Shown piece after piece: positions 17,878 through 26,597 of a stretch of 64,000 nucleotides of DNA. The notes beneath the pieces were generated by a model that saw only the letters and a program-made list of their open reading frames with translations, did no database searches and was not told the DNA's origin. Where the stretch lies: the NCBI RefSeq assembly GCF_006636205.1, contig NZ_VIGB01000003.1:5012501-5076500 (forward strand), written 5' to 3'. Position numbers and translations under genes: made by a program. Position 1 is the first letter of the stretch. The number at the start of each line of letters is the position of its first letter. The DNA comes from Kitasatospora acidiphila (GTDB lineage Bacteria > Actinomycetota > Actinomycetes > Streptomycetales > Streptomycetaceae).

Positions 17878-17912
17878 CGTGATGGCCCGGGAACGGGCCT
17901 GGACCGGGGGTC

Positions 17913-18176
17913 TCAGGTGATGTTGTCCTTGGCCACGGCGTCCTCGGCCTTGGTGACGTTGACCCGCTCCACGGCCGGGCGGTCGCCGGCCGTCGACTTG
18001 GCGGTCCCGTCGGAGTCCGCGCCGTCCTCGCGCATGGCCTTGGTCTCGGCCTTCAGGATGCGCATCGACTTGCCCAGCCCGCGCGCCATCTCAGGCAGCT
18101 TCTTCGAGCCGAACAGCAGGATGATGACGACCAGCACCACCAGGAGGTGCCAGGGCTCCAGACCGTTGCGGAACAT
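17913..18176 (-). CDS. tatA: Sec-independent translocase component TatA
   Basis: An 87-residue TatA/E protein. The short periplasmic start (MFRNGLEPWH) leads into one membrane helix (LLVVLVVIILLFGSKKLP), the family FG hinge and the amphipathic helix PEMARGLGKSMRILKAETKA, then a charged tail. In the Tat system TatA oligomers form the pore for folded exported proteins. No tatC is nearby. The ATG at 18176 gives the standard length; an upstream start would add an Arg-rich leader that TatA proteins do not have. It is a single-gene unit with a terminator behind it. Confidence 0.93.
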   Translation of the reverse strand: MFRNGLEPWHLLVVLVVIILLFGSKKLPEMARGLGKSMRILKAETKAMREDGADSDGTAKSTAGDRPAVERVNVTKAEDAVAKDNIT

Positions 18177-18440
18177 CCCTGACCACCGGTCCCTTCGGTT
18201 TACTCGCCGTTGCAGAGCCGGGCGGGCCGCCCGGCTCTGCAAGTATGCCTAACCCGGAGCCGGAACGTATACACCGCTCGGGAAACGGCGGTCAAAGAGG
18301 CGGTGACGGAGTAGGCTGCGGCGGGTTTCGGGCGCGTCGTGGTCTGCACCACACTTCGGGCCTGCGCCGCGCCCGGGCCGGCACCCCGGTCGGACCCGTC
18401 CGAGGTGCGGGGGCGTGGCGCAGGCCCGATGGTGGGTCAC

Positions 18441-18704
18441 ATGACGAACACCCAGAAGATCTCCATGGGATTCCAGCCCAACCGGCAGCTGATCGGCGCC
18501 GGCATGGTGCTCGGCGCGGTGGGCGCGGCCGCCGCCACGGTGGGCACGATCATGATTTTCTCGGCGCTCGCGGCGGCGGGGCGGAGCTGGCTCCGGCAGC
18601 TGGAGACCGCCCCCGCCGAGCGGGCCTCCCGGGCGCTGACGCAGGCCAAGGCCGCCTCGCAGGCCGGACTGGACGCCTGGCGCAGCGCGGCCGCGTCCAA
18701 CTAG
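18441..18704 (+). CDS. Small conserved membrane protein
   Basis: An 87-residue protein. After a polar start (MTNTQKISMGFQPNRQL) it has one hydrophobic segment at about residues 19-43 (GAGMVLGAVGAAAATVGTIM) and then a helical, Ala/Arg-rich cytoplasmic part (WLRQLETAPAERASRALTQA). Streptomycete genomes hold several proteins with this plan, all uncharacterised. An ATG 12 bases upstream (MVGH) is an alternative start. It is alone on the forward strand, between tatA and the acyl-CoA dehydrogenase gene. Confidence 0.7.
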   Translation: MTNTQKISMGFQPNRQLIGAGMVLGAVGAAAATVGTIMIFSALAAAGRSWLRQLETAPAERASRALTQAKAASQAGLDAWRSAAASN

Positions 18705-18907
18705 TCCCCGGCTGGTCCTCGGCGGGGCGCGCCGGCCGGTGAGCGGCTTGCTGACCGGGGTGCCGCGGCACCGCATGGGCCGGCGCCTCGGCGACGGTCG
18801 GCCGGTTCGCCGCATGGCCGCGCGGCGCTTCCGCGCAGCTCCTCCCGACGGCTCCACCAGCTCGCCCGCGCCGCCAGTGGCGGGTGCGGCGGGGCTGGAC
18901 GGCCCAA

Positions 18908-18936
18908 AGGCCCCGGGCATTGGACGCCCGGGGCCT
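18908..18936 (-). terminator. Terminator after acyl-CoA dehydrogenase
   Basis: An inverted repeat of 11 bp (AGGCCCCGGGC / GCCCGGGGCCT) with a 7-nt loop, about 20 bases downstream of the dehydrogenase stop. Confidence 0.8.
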
Positions 18937-18956
18937 CGGAGCGCTACCGCAGGGCC

Positions 18957-20114
18957 TTACAGCCCGAGCGACTTGGCGATGATGGTCTTCATGACCTCGC
19001 TGGTGCCGCCGTAGATCCGGAACACCCGGTTGTCGGCGTACAGGCGCGCGATCGGGTACTCCAGGATGTAGCCGTAACCGCCGTGCAGCTGGAGGCACTT
19101 GTCGACCACCGCGGAGGCGGCCTCGGTGGTGAAGAGCTTCGCCTCGGCGGCGTCGGCCACCGTCAACTCGCCCTCCTGGTACAGCTCCAGGGCCTGGTCC
19201 ACGAGCGCCTGCATCGCGGTGACCTGGGTCTTGCACTCGGCCAGCACGAACTTGGTGTTCTGGAACTCGGCCACCGCCTGGCCGAAGACCTTGCGGTCCT
19301 TGACGTACTGCAGTGCGAAGTTGACCGCCGCGGCGGCCACCGCGTAGCCGCTGACCGCGATCGCCAGGCGCTCCTGCACCAGGTTGTGGGTCAGGTAGCT
19401 GAACGCCTTGCCCTCCTCGCCGAGCAGGTCGGCGACCGGCACCTTGACGTCCGCGAAGGCGAGTTCGGCGGTGTCCGAGGTGCGCAGGCCGATCTTCTCC
19501 AGCTTGCGGCCGACGGTGTAGCCCTCGGACTTGGTGTCCACGCAGAGGATGGAGAGGCCGGCGCGGCGGTTGGCCGGGTCGTACGGGCTGGTCCGGGCGA
19601 CCACCAGGACCAGGTCGGCCAGCACGCCGCCGGTGATGAAGGTCTTGGCGCCGTTGAGGACGTAGTGCGTGCCGTCCTCGGAGAGCTTGGCGGTGGTGGT
19701 GATGCCGGCCAGGTCGGAGCCGGTGCCGGGCTCGGTCATGGCGATCGCGGTCATGATCTCGCCGGAGATGAAGCCGGGCAGCCAGCGCTGCTTCTGCTCC
19801 TCGTTGGCGTACTCCAGCAGGTACGGCAGCACCAGGCCGGTGTGCACGCCCGACGAGCCGAAGCTGACGCCGGCCCGGGCGGTCTCCTCCATGAGCACGG
19901 CCTGGTACTTGAAGCCCGTCTCGCCCGCGCCGCCGTATTCCTCCGGCACCTCGATGCCGAACACGCCCAGCTCGGCGAGCTTGTTGTAGAAGCTGCGCGG
20001 CGGGTGGCCGTCCTTCTCCCAGGTCTCGTAGACCGGGACGACCTCCTTGGAGATGAAGTCCCGGATCGTCGCCCGGAACGCCTCGTGGTCCTCGTTGTAC
20101 ACAGTGCGGCGCAC
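18957..20114 (-). CDS. Acyl-CoA dehydrogenase
   Basis: A 385-residue FAD-dependent acyl-CoA dehydrogenase. The N-terminal helical domain (FISKEVVPVYETWEKDG), the FAD/substrate motif AIAMTEPGTGSDLAG, and the C-terminal signature LQLHGGYGYILEYPIARLYA followed by RIYGGTSEVMK are all present. It catalyses alpha,beta-dehydrogenation of acyl-CoA thioesters in fatty acid or branched-chain catabolism; chain-length specificity cannot be read here. The GTG start has AAGGGAG upstream. It is divergent from a two-domain TetR regulator across 240 bases, and that regulator is the obvious candidate to control it. Confidence 0.95.
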   Translation of the reverse strand: MRRTVYNEDHEAFRATIRDFISKEVVPVYETWEKDGHPPRSFYNKLAELGVFGIEVPEEYGGAGETGFKYQAVLMEETARAGVSFGSSGVHTGLVLPYLLEYANEEQKQRWLPGFISGEIMTAIAMTEPGTGSDLAGITTTAKLSEDGTHYVLNGAKTFITGGVLADLVLVVARTSPYDPANRRAGLSILCVDTKSEGYTVGRKLEKIGLRTSDTAELAFADVKVPVADLLGEEGKAFSYLTHNLVQERLAIAVSGYAVAAAAVNFALQYVKDRKVFGQAVAEFQNTKFVLAECKTQVTAMQALVDQALELYQEGELTVADAAEAKLFTTEAASAVVDKCLQLHGGYGYILEYPIARLYADNRVFRIYGGTSEVMKTIIAKSLGL

Positions 20115-20354
20115 GACGGCGCTCCCTTCGCACAGGGGCCTGCCCGGCGGGGCCGGTCGGGGCTGCGGCCGCGCTCCCGGATGCCGGGTTTAACGCGGCC
20201 TAAGTTAATCCTCAGTAGCTTTGCTGTCCAGGGTGGGCGCGTGCCTTGGGTGACCGGTTCCACCCGCCCCCGGGGCCCGTGGCAGTGGACCTGGGTCGAC
20301 TTTTTGTGAATCATTGCTAGCCACAGGCCCGCAGGGCGGAGGAGGCGAGCGCGG

Positions 20355-21542
20355 ATGGACCGGGAGGCGGCGGTGGTACGCCGGCCGCGCGGGCGCCGCA
20401 CCCAGATCCTGCTGGCGGCCGCGGAGCAGTTCCATCGGCGCGGCTACCACCAGGTGGCGATGGCCGAGGTGGCGGCCGCCGTCGGCATCACCGCCCCCGC
20501 GCTCTACCGGCACTACCGGGGCAAGCCCGAGCTGCTGCGCCAGGCGGTGCGCGGCGGCCTGGACGAACTGGACCGGGCGGTCACCGCCGCCGGGACGCGG
20601 CCGGAGCGCGGACCGGTGGCGCTCGCCGAGGCGCTGGCCGCCGTGGCGCTGGACCAGCGGGCGCTGGGCACGCTCTGCCAGCGCGACGCCCGACTGCTGC
20701 CGGCCGCCCAACGCTCGGAACTGCGCCGCCAGTTGTGCGCCACGGTCCGCTCCGGAGCGGGGCAGCTGCGCGCGGCCCGCGCGGAACTCGCCACGAGTGA
20801 GGCCGAGTTGCTGCTCTGGTCGGCGCTCTCGGTGGGCGGCAGCCTGTCGTACCACACCTTCGCCCCGCCGCGCCGGCGGTTCGAACAGCTGCTCTCGGGG
20901 CTGCTGTGCGGCGTGCTCGATGCACAAGTCGACACAGCGTCAGATGTCAGGAGCAAGAGACGAGTTGACGAAGACGAGCCGGTCGGGCGCCGCGAGGAGC
21001 TGCTGGCCGCCGCCGTGCGGCTCTTCGACGAGCGCGGCTTCGACAACGTCAGCACCGACCGGATCGGTGCGGCGGTCGGCATCGCCGGGCCCAGCCTCTA
21101 CAAGCACTTTCCGACCAAGGTCGACCTGCTGGCCGCCGCCCTGGTCCGCTGCCGGGAGCGGCTGTGGCACGAGGTGGCTGGCACCCTGACCGGGCCGGGT
21201 GAGCCGACCGCCATGCTGGTGAACGGCCTCGCCGCCTACGTCGACTTCGCCCGCCGGCACCACCACTACCTCGGCGCGATGGTCAGCGAGACCGAGCGGC
21301 TGGCCGAGCCGGACCGCACCCGGGCGGTGGACTTCCGCCGGGACTTCCTGCGGCTCTGGGTCGACCTGCTGCGGCAGGTACGCCCGGAGTACGACAAGGC
21401 CGAGGCCCGGATCCGGGTGCACGCCATGTTCGCCCTGGTCAACGACGGGGTGCGGCACCCGGCTTGGCGGCGGACCGGCCAACCGGCGCCGGGGCTGGCG
21501 CAGTTGGCCGGCACCGTGCTGGGGCTGCCGGGGACGGCCTGA
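20355..21542 (+). CDS. Double-domain TetR family regulator
   Basis: A 395-residue protein with two complete TetR modules in one chain. The first HTH is at residues about 15-60 (ILLAAAEQFHRRGYHQVAMA... GITAPALYRHYRGKPELL), with its own ligand domain to about residue 190. The second HTH is at residues about 210-260 (ELLAAAVRLFDERGFDNVST... GIAGPSLYKHFPTKVDLL), followed by another ligand domain. Normal TetR proteins are about 200 residues. It has a GGAGGAGG site and faces the acyl-CoA dehydrogenase gene. One chain with two different HTHs could bind two half-sites as a pseudo-dimer. Confidence 0.93.
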   Translation: MDREAAVVRRPRGRRTQILLAAAEQFHRRGYHQVAMAEVAAAVGITAPALYRHYRGKPELLRQAVRGGLDELDRAVTAAGTRPERGPVALAEALAAVALDQRALGTLCQRDARLLPAAQRSELRRQLCATVRSGAGQLRAARAELATSEAELLLWSALSVGGSLSYHTFAPPRRRFEQLLSGLLCGVLDAQVDTASDVRSKRRVDEDEPVGRREELLAAAVRLFDERGFDNVSTDRIGAAVGIAGPSLYKHFPTKVDLLAAALVRCRERLWHEVAGTLTGPGEPTAMLVNGLAAYVDFARRHHHYLGAMVSETERLAEPDRTRAVDFRRDFLRLWVDLLRQVRPEYDKAEARIRVHAMFALVNDGVRHPAWRRTGQPAPGLAQLAGTVLGLPGTA

Positions 21543-21572
21543 CGGGGCGGGCCCTCGGCAGGGCCCGCCCCG
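21543..21572. terminator. Bidirectional terminator
   Basis: A perfect 13-bp stem (CGGGGCGGGCCCT / AGGGCCCGCCCCG) with a 4-nt loop, exactly between the converging TetR and secreted-protein genes. Confidence 0.9.
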
Positions 21573-21581
21573 ATGCGCGGA

Positions 21582-21881
21582 TCAGCCGTTGTGCACCTGG
21601 TTCACATTGCCCTGCTGCGTACCGACGTTGCCCCCGTTGCCGGCCACCAGGGTGGTGTTGGTCTGGTTGCTGGCGCCGGAGCCGGTGGCCACCTGCAGCC
21701 CGCTGTTGCTGTTGCCGGCCACGCTGCCGACGATGTTGCCGGAGCCCCAGTTGCTGACGATGCTGCTGTTGGAGCCGTTGCCGGCGACGGCGCCGTTGTC
21801 GGCGGCCTGGGCGCTGCCGGCACCGATCAGCAGGAAGGCGCCGAGCGCTGTGGCGGCGGCGAGAGCCCGGGTACGGGACAC
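21582..21881 (-). CDS. Secreted Asn/Gly/Ser-rich small protein
   Basis: A 99-residue exported protein. Residues 1-26 form a Sec signal peptide (ALAAATALGAFLLIGAGSAQA, cleavage after AQA). The mature 73 residues are nearly free of charge and consist of Asn-, Gly-, Ser- and Val-rich short repeats such as GNGSNSSIVSNWGSGNIVG and AGNSNSGLQVATGSGASNQ, ending GNVGTQQGNVNQVHNG. The regular N/Q-G spacing with alternating hydrophobics recalls beta-solenoid or amyloid-forming surface proteins. It has no Cys, and it is neither a chaplin nor a rodlin by sequence. The GTG start has a clear AGGGAGA site. Confidence 0.75.
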   Translation of the reverse strand: MSRTRALAAATALGAFLLIGAGSAQAADNGAVAGNGSNSSIVSNWGSGNIVGSVAGNSNSGLQVATGSGASNQTNTTLVAGNGGNVGTQQGNVNQVHNG

Positions 21882-22126
21882 GATGGTCTCCCTAGGAGTT
21901 CTGGTAATGCTGCGAGTTGGCGCCCGCGGGGTGGCCGCCCCGGGTGCGCCGCTGGTTGTGGCGTCGCGCAGAAAGCTTCCCTCGCCGTCGACCTTTGGAG
22001 CCAGGAATCGAGGACCGAATCCCTCAAAGGGGTCATAACACCCGGAAATCCCACTGCGTCAGGTTTAGGCCCGGCAAGGGCAAACCCGGTGGTCCGGCGA
22101 TTGTCAGACTGGCAGACTGGGGCCTC

Positions 22127-24025
22127 ATGTCTGAAGAAGGTCACGAGAACCTGCGCACCACCGAGGTCGATCTCGGCGGACTGGTGAGCGTCCTCGCCAC
22201 CCACCTCTACTCCACGCCGCTGGTCGCCCTGCGCGAACTCGTCCAGAACGCCCACGACTCGCACACCCGGCGCCGCCTGGAGGACCCGGCGGGCGCCCAC
22301 CGGGCCGTGATCCGGGTCAGCGGCGACCCGGTCCGGCGCACCGTCGCCATCGAGGACACCGGCGCCGGCCTCACCGAACCGGAGATCCACGCCTACCTGG
22401 CGACCGTCGGCACCGGCTACACCCGGCTGCTGCGGGACCTCACCGGCAACGAGGACCTGATCGGCGCGTTCGGCCTGGGCTTCCTCTCCGCCTTCTCGGT
22501 GGCCGACGAGGTCACCGTCACCACCACCTCGCACCGCGCCCCCGAGCTCGGCCACCGCTACCGCAGCCGCGGCGGCGAGCAGTACAGCGTCGACCCGGTG
22601 CCGCCCCGCCCGCAGCCCGGCACCGTGGTCGAACTGACCCTGAAGCCCGAGCACGCCCACCTCGCCGACGAGGAGGTGCTGCGCGACGTGCTGGCCCGCT
22701 ACTGCGTGCTGCTCGGCGTCCCGGTGCACGTCGGTGACGACGAGCACCCGGTCAACGCGGTCCCGGTGCCCTGGCGCGAGGCGTTGCCCGCCGGCGAGCA
22801 GCACGCCGCCCGGATGGCCTTCGCCACCGCCTTCGGCCGCCGCTTCGAACCGCTGACGGCCTTTCCCGTCGAGCCGACCGAGCAGACCGACGCCGCCGGC
22901 CTGCTCTGGGTGCAGGACGGCGGCACCTACGGCAGCAGCGACAACCGCGACCTGGCCGTCTACCTGCGCGGCATGCTGCTCGCCGAGGACGCCCGCGACC
23001 TGCTGCCCAGCTGGGCCGGGTTCATCGGCGGCGTCGTCGAGTCCAACCGGCTCACCCCCACCGCCAGCCGCGAGGACCTGCAGCGCGACGAGCACTACCG
23101 GGCCCTCCAGCAGACCCTCGCCGACGCCATCGTCAACGGCCTCTACGAGACGGCGCGCCTGCACCCGGCCGCCTGGCGCCGCATCCTGGCCCGGCACGGC
23201 CAGGAACTGCTCGGCGCCGCGCTCTGCGACGACCGGCTCTTCACCCTGCTCGCCGACGACGTGCCGGTGCCCACCTCGCAGGGGGACCTGACGGCGGGCG
23301 CGCTGCGCGCGGCCGGCGGCGGCGCGGTGCACGTCGCGCTGGGCTCCGGCGGCGGCTTCGAGGAGATGCTCTACCGCGCCATGCGGGTGCCGATCGCGCG
23401 CGGCGACCGCTACGCCGTGCTGCCGTTCCTGCGCCGCTACGCGCAGCTGCGCGACTGCCGGATCGTCGAACTCGGCAGCGAGAGCGGCAACCGGGAGCTG
23501 TTCCGCGACCCGCAGACCCCGCTGGCGCCCGAGGAGGCCGGCTGGCTGGCCGCCGCGCTCGCCGACGAGGGCGAGCAGCTGGTGCCGGCCAGGTTCGACC
23601 CGCCGGGCCTGCCGCTGGTGCTGGTCCCGGACCGGGAGGCCGAGCTGAAGGCCCGGATCGAGGACGACCAGGCCGACGCCCGGATCCCGTCCGCCGCGCT
23701 GCGCCTGGCCCGGGCGTTCACCGCCCGCACCGACGGCAGCGTGCGGGCCCGGCTCTACCTCAACACCGACGCGCCCGCCGTGCGCGACCTGCTGCGCGCC
23801 TACCGGGCCGGCCACACCGGGGCCGCCACCGCCGCCGGACTGCTCCGCTCGGTCAAGGTGATCATGGCGGCCGCCGCCTCGGACGCCCGGGCCGGCGACG
23901 ACCTGACCGCCGCACTGGCCGGCATCGGCACCGCCGTGGCCGCGCTGACCGCCCCGGCTGAGGGACTGTCAGTGGACGTGGGCACACTGTTCCCGCAGGA
24001 CGACGGCGGGGAGGACGAGCGATGA
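22127..24025 (+). CDS. HSP90 family ATPase
   Basis: A 632-residue HSP90/HtpG-like protein. The GHKL nucleotide site is intact: LRELVQNAHDS (Glu37, Asn41), IEDTGAGLTEPEI (DxGxG) and GAFGLGFLSAFSVAD (lid and GxxGxG). A middle-type domain follows (SNRLTPTASREDLQRDEHY, the conserved SREDL catalytic-loop region of HtpG). The C-terminal dimerisation part is shorter and less typical than in E. coli HtpG. It is probably an ATP-driven chaperone. It overlaps the next gene by four bases (ATGA), so it is made together with a TPR-like protein. I saw no CIRCE or HAIR heat-shock element upstream. Confidence 0.9.
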   Translation: MSEEGHENLRTTEVDLGGLVSVLATHLYSTPLVALRELVQNAHDSHTRRRLEDPAGAHRAVIRVSGDPVRRTVAIEDTGAGLTEPEIHAYLATVGTGYTRLLRDLTGNEDLIGAFGLGFLSAFSVADEVTVTTTSHRAPELGHRYRSRGGEQYSVDPVPPRPQPGTVVELTLKPEHAHLADEEVLRDVLARYCVLLGVPVHVGDDEHPVNAVPVPWREALPAGEQHAARMAFATAFGRRFEPLTAFPVEPTEQTDAAGLLWVQDGGTYGSSDNRDLAVYLRGMLLAEDARDLLPSWAGFIGGVVESNRLTPTASREDLQRDEHYRALQQTLADAIVNGLYETARLHPAAWRRILARHGQELLGAALCDDRLFTLLADDVPVPTSQGDLTAGALRAAGGGAVHVALGSGGGFEEMLYRAMRVPIARGDRYAVLPFLRRYAQLRDCRIVELGSESGNRELFRDPQTPLAPEEAGWLAAALADEGEQLVPARFDPPGLPLVLVPDREAELKARIEDDQADARIPSAALRLARAFTARTDGSVRARLYLNTDAPAVRDLLRAYRAGHTGAATAAGLLRSVKVIMAAAASDARAGDDLTAALAGIGTAVAALTAPAEGLSVDVGTLFPQDDGGEDER

Positions 24026-26397
24026 CCACTGACATCTGGGACTGGGTCTACGAGACCCACACCCGGCTGGTCGAGGGCGGCCAGCACCGGCTGGCCACGG
24101 CGCTGGTGGAGATCGCCGGCCATGCCGTCGACGGCCGCAACGACCAGCTCGACGCGATGTATCCGGAGGCGCTGGCCTCGGCCCGCGCGCTCAACCTGCC
24201 GTGGGTCGAGGTCTTCCTTCGGCACTGGCGGCTGCAGAACCTGCTGAACAAGCGCCACCAGGGCGAGCGGGCGATGGCCGAGGCGGTCTCGCTGCTGGAG
24301 TTCGCCCACCGCGAGGAGACCGCCGGCTGCCCGCAGTCGGTCTGCGCGGTGCAGGACTTCACCATCTGCCACGCCAACATCGACGGTCCCGGGTACGTGC
24401 CGGAGCGGCTGGCGGTGCTGGAGGAGGCGCTGGAGCGGGTCGAGCCGGCCCGGGCCTGCTTCGACTGCCTCTCCCGGGAGTACGCCGACACCCTGGAGGA
24501 CGACGGCCGGGCCGATGCCGCCCTGGCCCACCTGGACCGCGCCCAGGCCCGGATCCAGGCGGCCGGCGAGACGGTCTCGCTCTCCTTCGGCCACGCCCGC
24601 GCCTCCGCCCTCCACCGGCTCGGCCGGCACCAGGAGGCGCTGGACTCGCTGGTCGCCGCCGAGCAGGCGTACACCAAGGCCGGGCACAGCCTGGACGACG
24701 ACGACCGGCGCAAGTGCGGCGTGATCCGGGCCCGGCTGCTGGCCCACCTGGGCCGGCTCGACGAGGCGCTGGCCGAGCTGCCCGACGCCGCCGAGGCGGA
24801 CGAGTTCGCCGACGTCCGGCACCGCTGGGCCGAGGCCGTCGACCTGCTGACCGCCGCCGACCGGTACCCCAACGACGCCCTGCTGGGCGCCCGGCTGGCT
24901 CGCTGGGTCTCCTACCTGGACGCGGCCGGCTCGCACCGCCCCTGCCTGGACCTGGCCCTGACGGCGGGCCGAATCGCCGTGCGGCGCGGCGCCCGCGAGG
25001 TGGCGCTGGCGCTGGCCGCCACCGGGGAGCGCAAGCTGGCGCTGCTGCGCCGCACCGGCCCGGTGGCCGACCGGCTGGCCGAGCTGCGGGCGGCGGCGCT
25101 GGCCCTGCCGGTGGCCGAGCTGCCGGTGCCGGCCGCCGAGCTGCTGGTCCACCTCGCCGCCCGGGACGAGGCCGCGCCGGCGGACCCGGAGGCCGACCTT
25201 GAACTGCTGGCCGCGGCCTGGGCGGCGGCTGACGACGCGTTGCCGCCGCCCGCCGCGACCGACCTGCTGCTGAGCCTGGCCGGACTGCTCGCCTCGCTCG
25301 GCCATGAGCAGGCCTCCGCCGGGCTGCTCTGGGCCCGACTGGACCAGGACCCGGACCACCAGGACTTGGTGGGCATGCTCGGCTCGGTGCTGATCGAGGC
25401 CCGGGACGGCGACGGGATCCGCCGGCTGGCCGACCGGGTCGCCGCCGCCGGCTCGCCGCAGGGGCACTGGCTGCGGGCCCGCTGGGCGATGGCCCAGAGC
25501 CGCTGGCCGGAGGTGCTGGAGCAGTGCAGGGCGCTGCTGAGCGCGCACCCGGACCGGCTCAACCCGCGCCGGATGGCCGCTGCCGCCGCCACCGAGCTGG
25601 GCGACCACGCCGCGGCCCAGCAGTTCTACCAGGATCTGATCGAGCACTCGCAGTCCCCCGAGGAGACCCCGCTCGACCAGCCGCACCGCACCGTGCAGCC
25701 GGCCGACCTGTGGCAGTTGATCACCGCGGCGACCGCCAACCGCGACTGGCCGGTGGTCCGGTGGACCGGGCGCCTGCTCGGCATCGAGTTCGACCAGCCG
25801 GACGGTCCGGTGGACGAGGAGTGGCAGTACGTCATCGTCCGGGCCCGGCGGGGCAACGGCGCGCAGACCGACCTGCCGGCCGTGCGCACCGGCCCGGCCA
25901 CCGCGCGGATCCTGCCGGTGCTCGGCGAGGACATCGCGCTCAACCACGGTGACGTGGTGGTGTTCCGCCCCGAGCTGCTGGAGCCGGCCCCGGCCGAGGA
26001 CGCCCCGGAGCAGGAGAAGGAGCGCTGGCGGCCCACCTTCGAGCTGCTGACCCTGCTCGACCCGGCGGGCTACACCACCTGGTTCGTGGACGGCGCCTGG
26101 CCTGGCGAGGCCGGCTGGGAGGCGCTGCGGCACGGGCTTCGGGAGCGCGGCTTCGGGATCTGGGCCTACAGCGGCGAGCAGTACCTGATCACCGACCCGG
26201 TCGCCGGGGAGGTCACGCTGCCCGGCGTCTACGCGGCGATCGGCGTGCCGCCCACCGCCTCGGCGGCCGAAGCCGACGCGCTGCTGGAGGCGCTGACCGT
26301 CGACTGGCCGCACCGGCTCAGCTGGCTCGACCTGGCCAAGGCGGCCGGCGTCGACACCGCCCGGCACGAGGAGGCGGTGCAGCTTTACGGGCTCTGA
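24022..26397 (+). CDS. Large TPR-like partner of the HSP90 protein
   Basis: A 791-residue soluble protein. Residues about 1-560 are a chain of helix pairs with tetratricopeptide-like spacing (ADTLEDDGRADAALAHLDRA, ASALHRLGRHQEALDSLVAA, RARLLAHLGRLDEALAELPD, AAAATELGDHAAAQQFYQDL). The last 200 residues are mixed alpha/beta, with VRARRGNGAQTDLPAVRTGP and a LNHGDVVVFRPE strand pair. I do not recognise that domain. The start overlaps the HSP90 stop, so the pair is translationally coupled. TPR proteins are the usual co-chaperones of eukaryotic HSP90, which makes a client-recruiting or regulatory role plausible here but unproven. Confidence 0.8.
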   Translation: MTTDIWDWVYETHTRLVEGGQHRLATALVEIAGHAVDGRNDQLDAMYPEALASARALNLPWVEVFLRHWRLQNLLNKRHQGERAMAEAVSLLEFAHREETAGCPQSVCAVQDFTICHANIDGPGYVPERLAVLEEALERVEPARACFDCLSREYADTLEDDGRADAALAHLDRAQARIQAAGETVSLSFGHARASALHRLGRHQEALDSLVAAEQAYTKAGHSLDDDDRRKCGVIRARLLAHLGRLDEALAELPDAAEADEFADVRHRWAEAVDLLTAADRYPNDALLGARLARWVSYLDAAGSHRPCLDLALTAGRIAVRRGAREVALALAATGERKLALLRRTGPVADRLAELRAAALALPVAELPVPAAELLVHLAARDEAAPADPEADLELLAAAWAAADDALPPPAATDLLLSLAGLLASLGHEQASAGLLWARLDQDPDHQDLVGMLGSVLIEARDGDGIRRLADRVAAAGSPQGHWLRARWAMAQSRWPEVLEQCRALLSAHPDRLNPRRMAAAAATELGDHAAAQQFYQDLIEHSQSPEETPLDQPHRTVQPADLWQLITAATANRDWPVVRWTGRLLGIEFDQPDGPVDEEWQYVIVRARRGNGAQTDLPAVRTGPATARILPVLGEDIALNHGDVVVFRPELLEPAPAEDAPEQEKERWRPTFELLTLLDPAGYTTWFVDGAWPGEAGWEALRHGLRERGFGIWAYSGEQYLITDPVAGEVTLPGVYAAIGVPPTASAAEADALLEALTVDWPHRLSWLDLAKAAGVDTARHEEAVQLYGL

Positions 26398-26597
26398 GGC
26401 GCCAAGGCGTCTGAGCTGCGGTGATTCTCCCCACCGGTAGGGACGCGGCATCGCGTTCGACCACCCGGTAGTCGTATCGTCGGGATGGCCGGTCCGGTAC
26501 GCGCGGTAGCCGGGAGCGGCCGACTTGTCCATATGCGTCATGACTTGGCGTCGGGCAAGGTGGAGCCGGAGATCACCAGCAGTCAGGAGCAGCAGCA

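Noticed and set aside
21882..22126. Heat-shock operator (CIRCE or HAIR) before the HSP90 gene
   Set aside because: Neither TTAGCACTC-N9-GAGTGCTAA nor the HspR CTTGAGT-N7-ACTCAAG motif is present.
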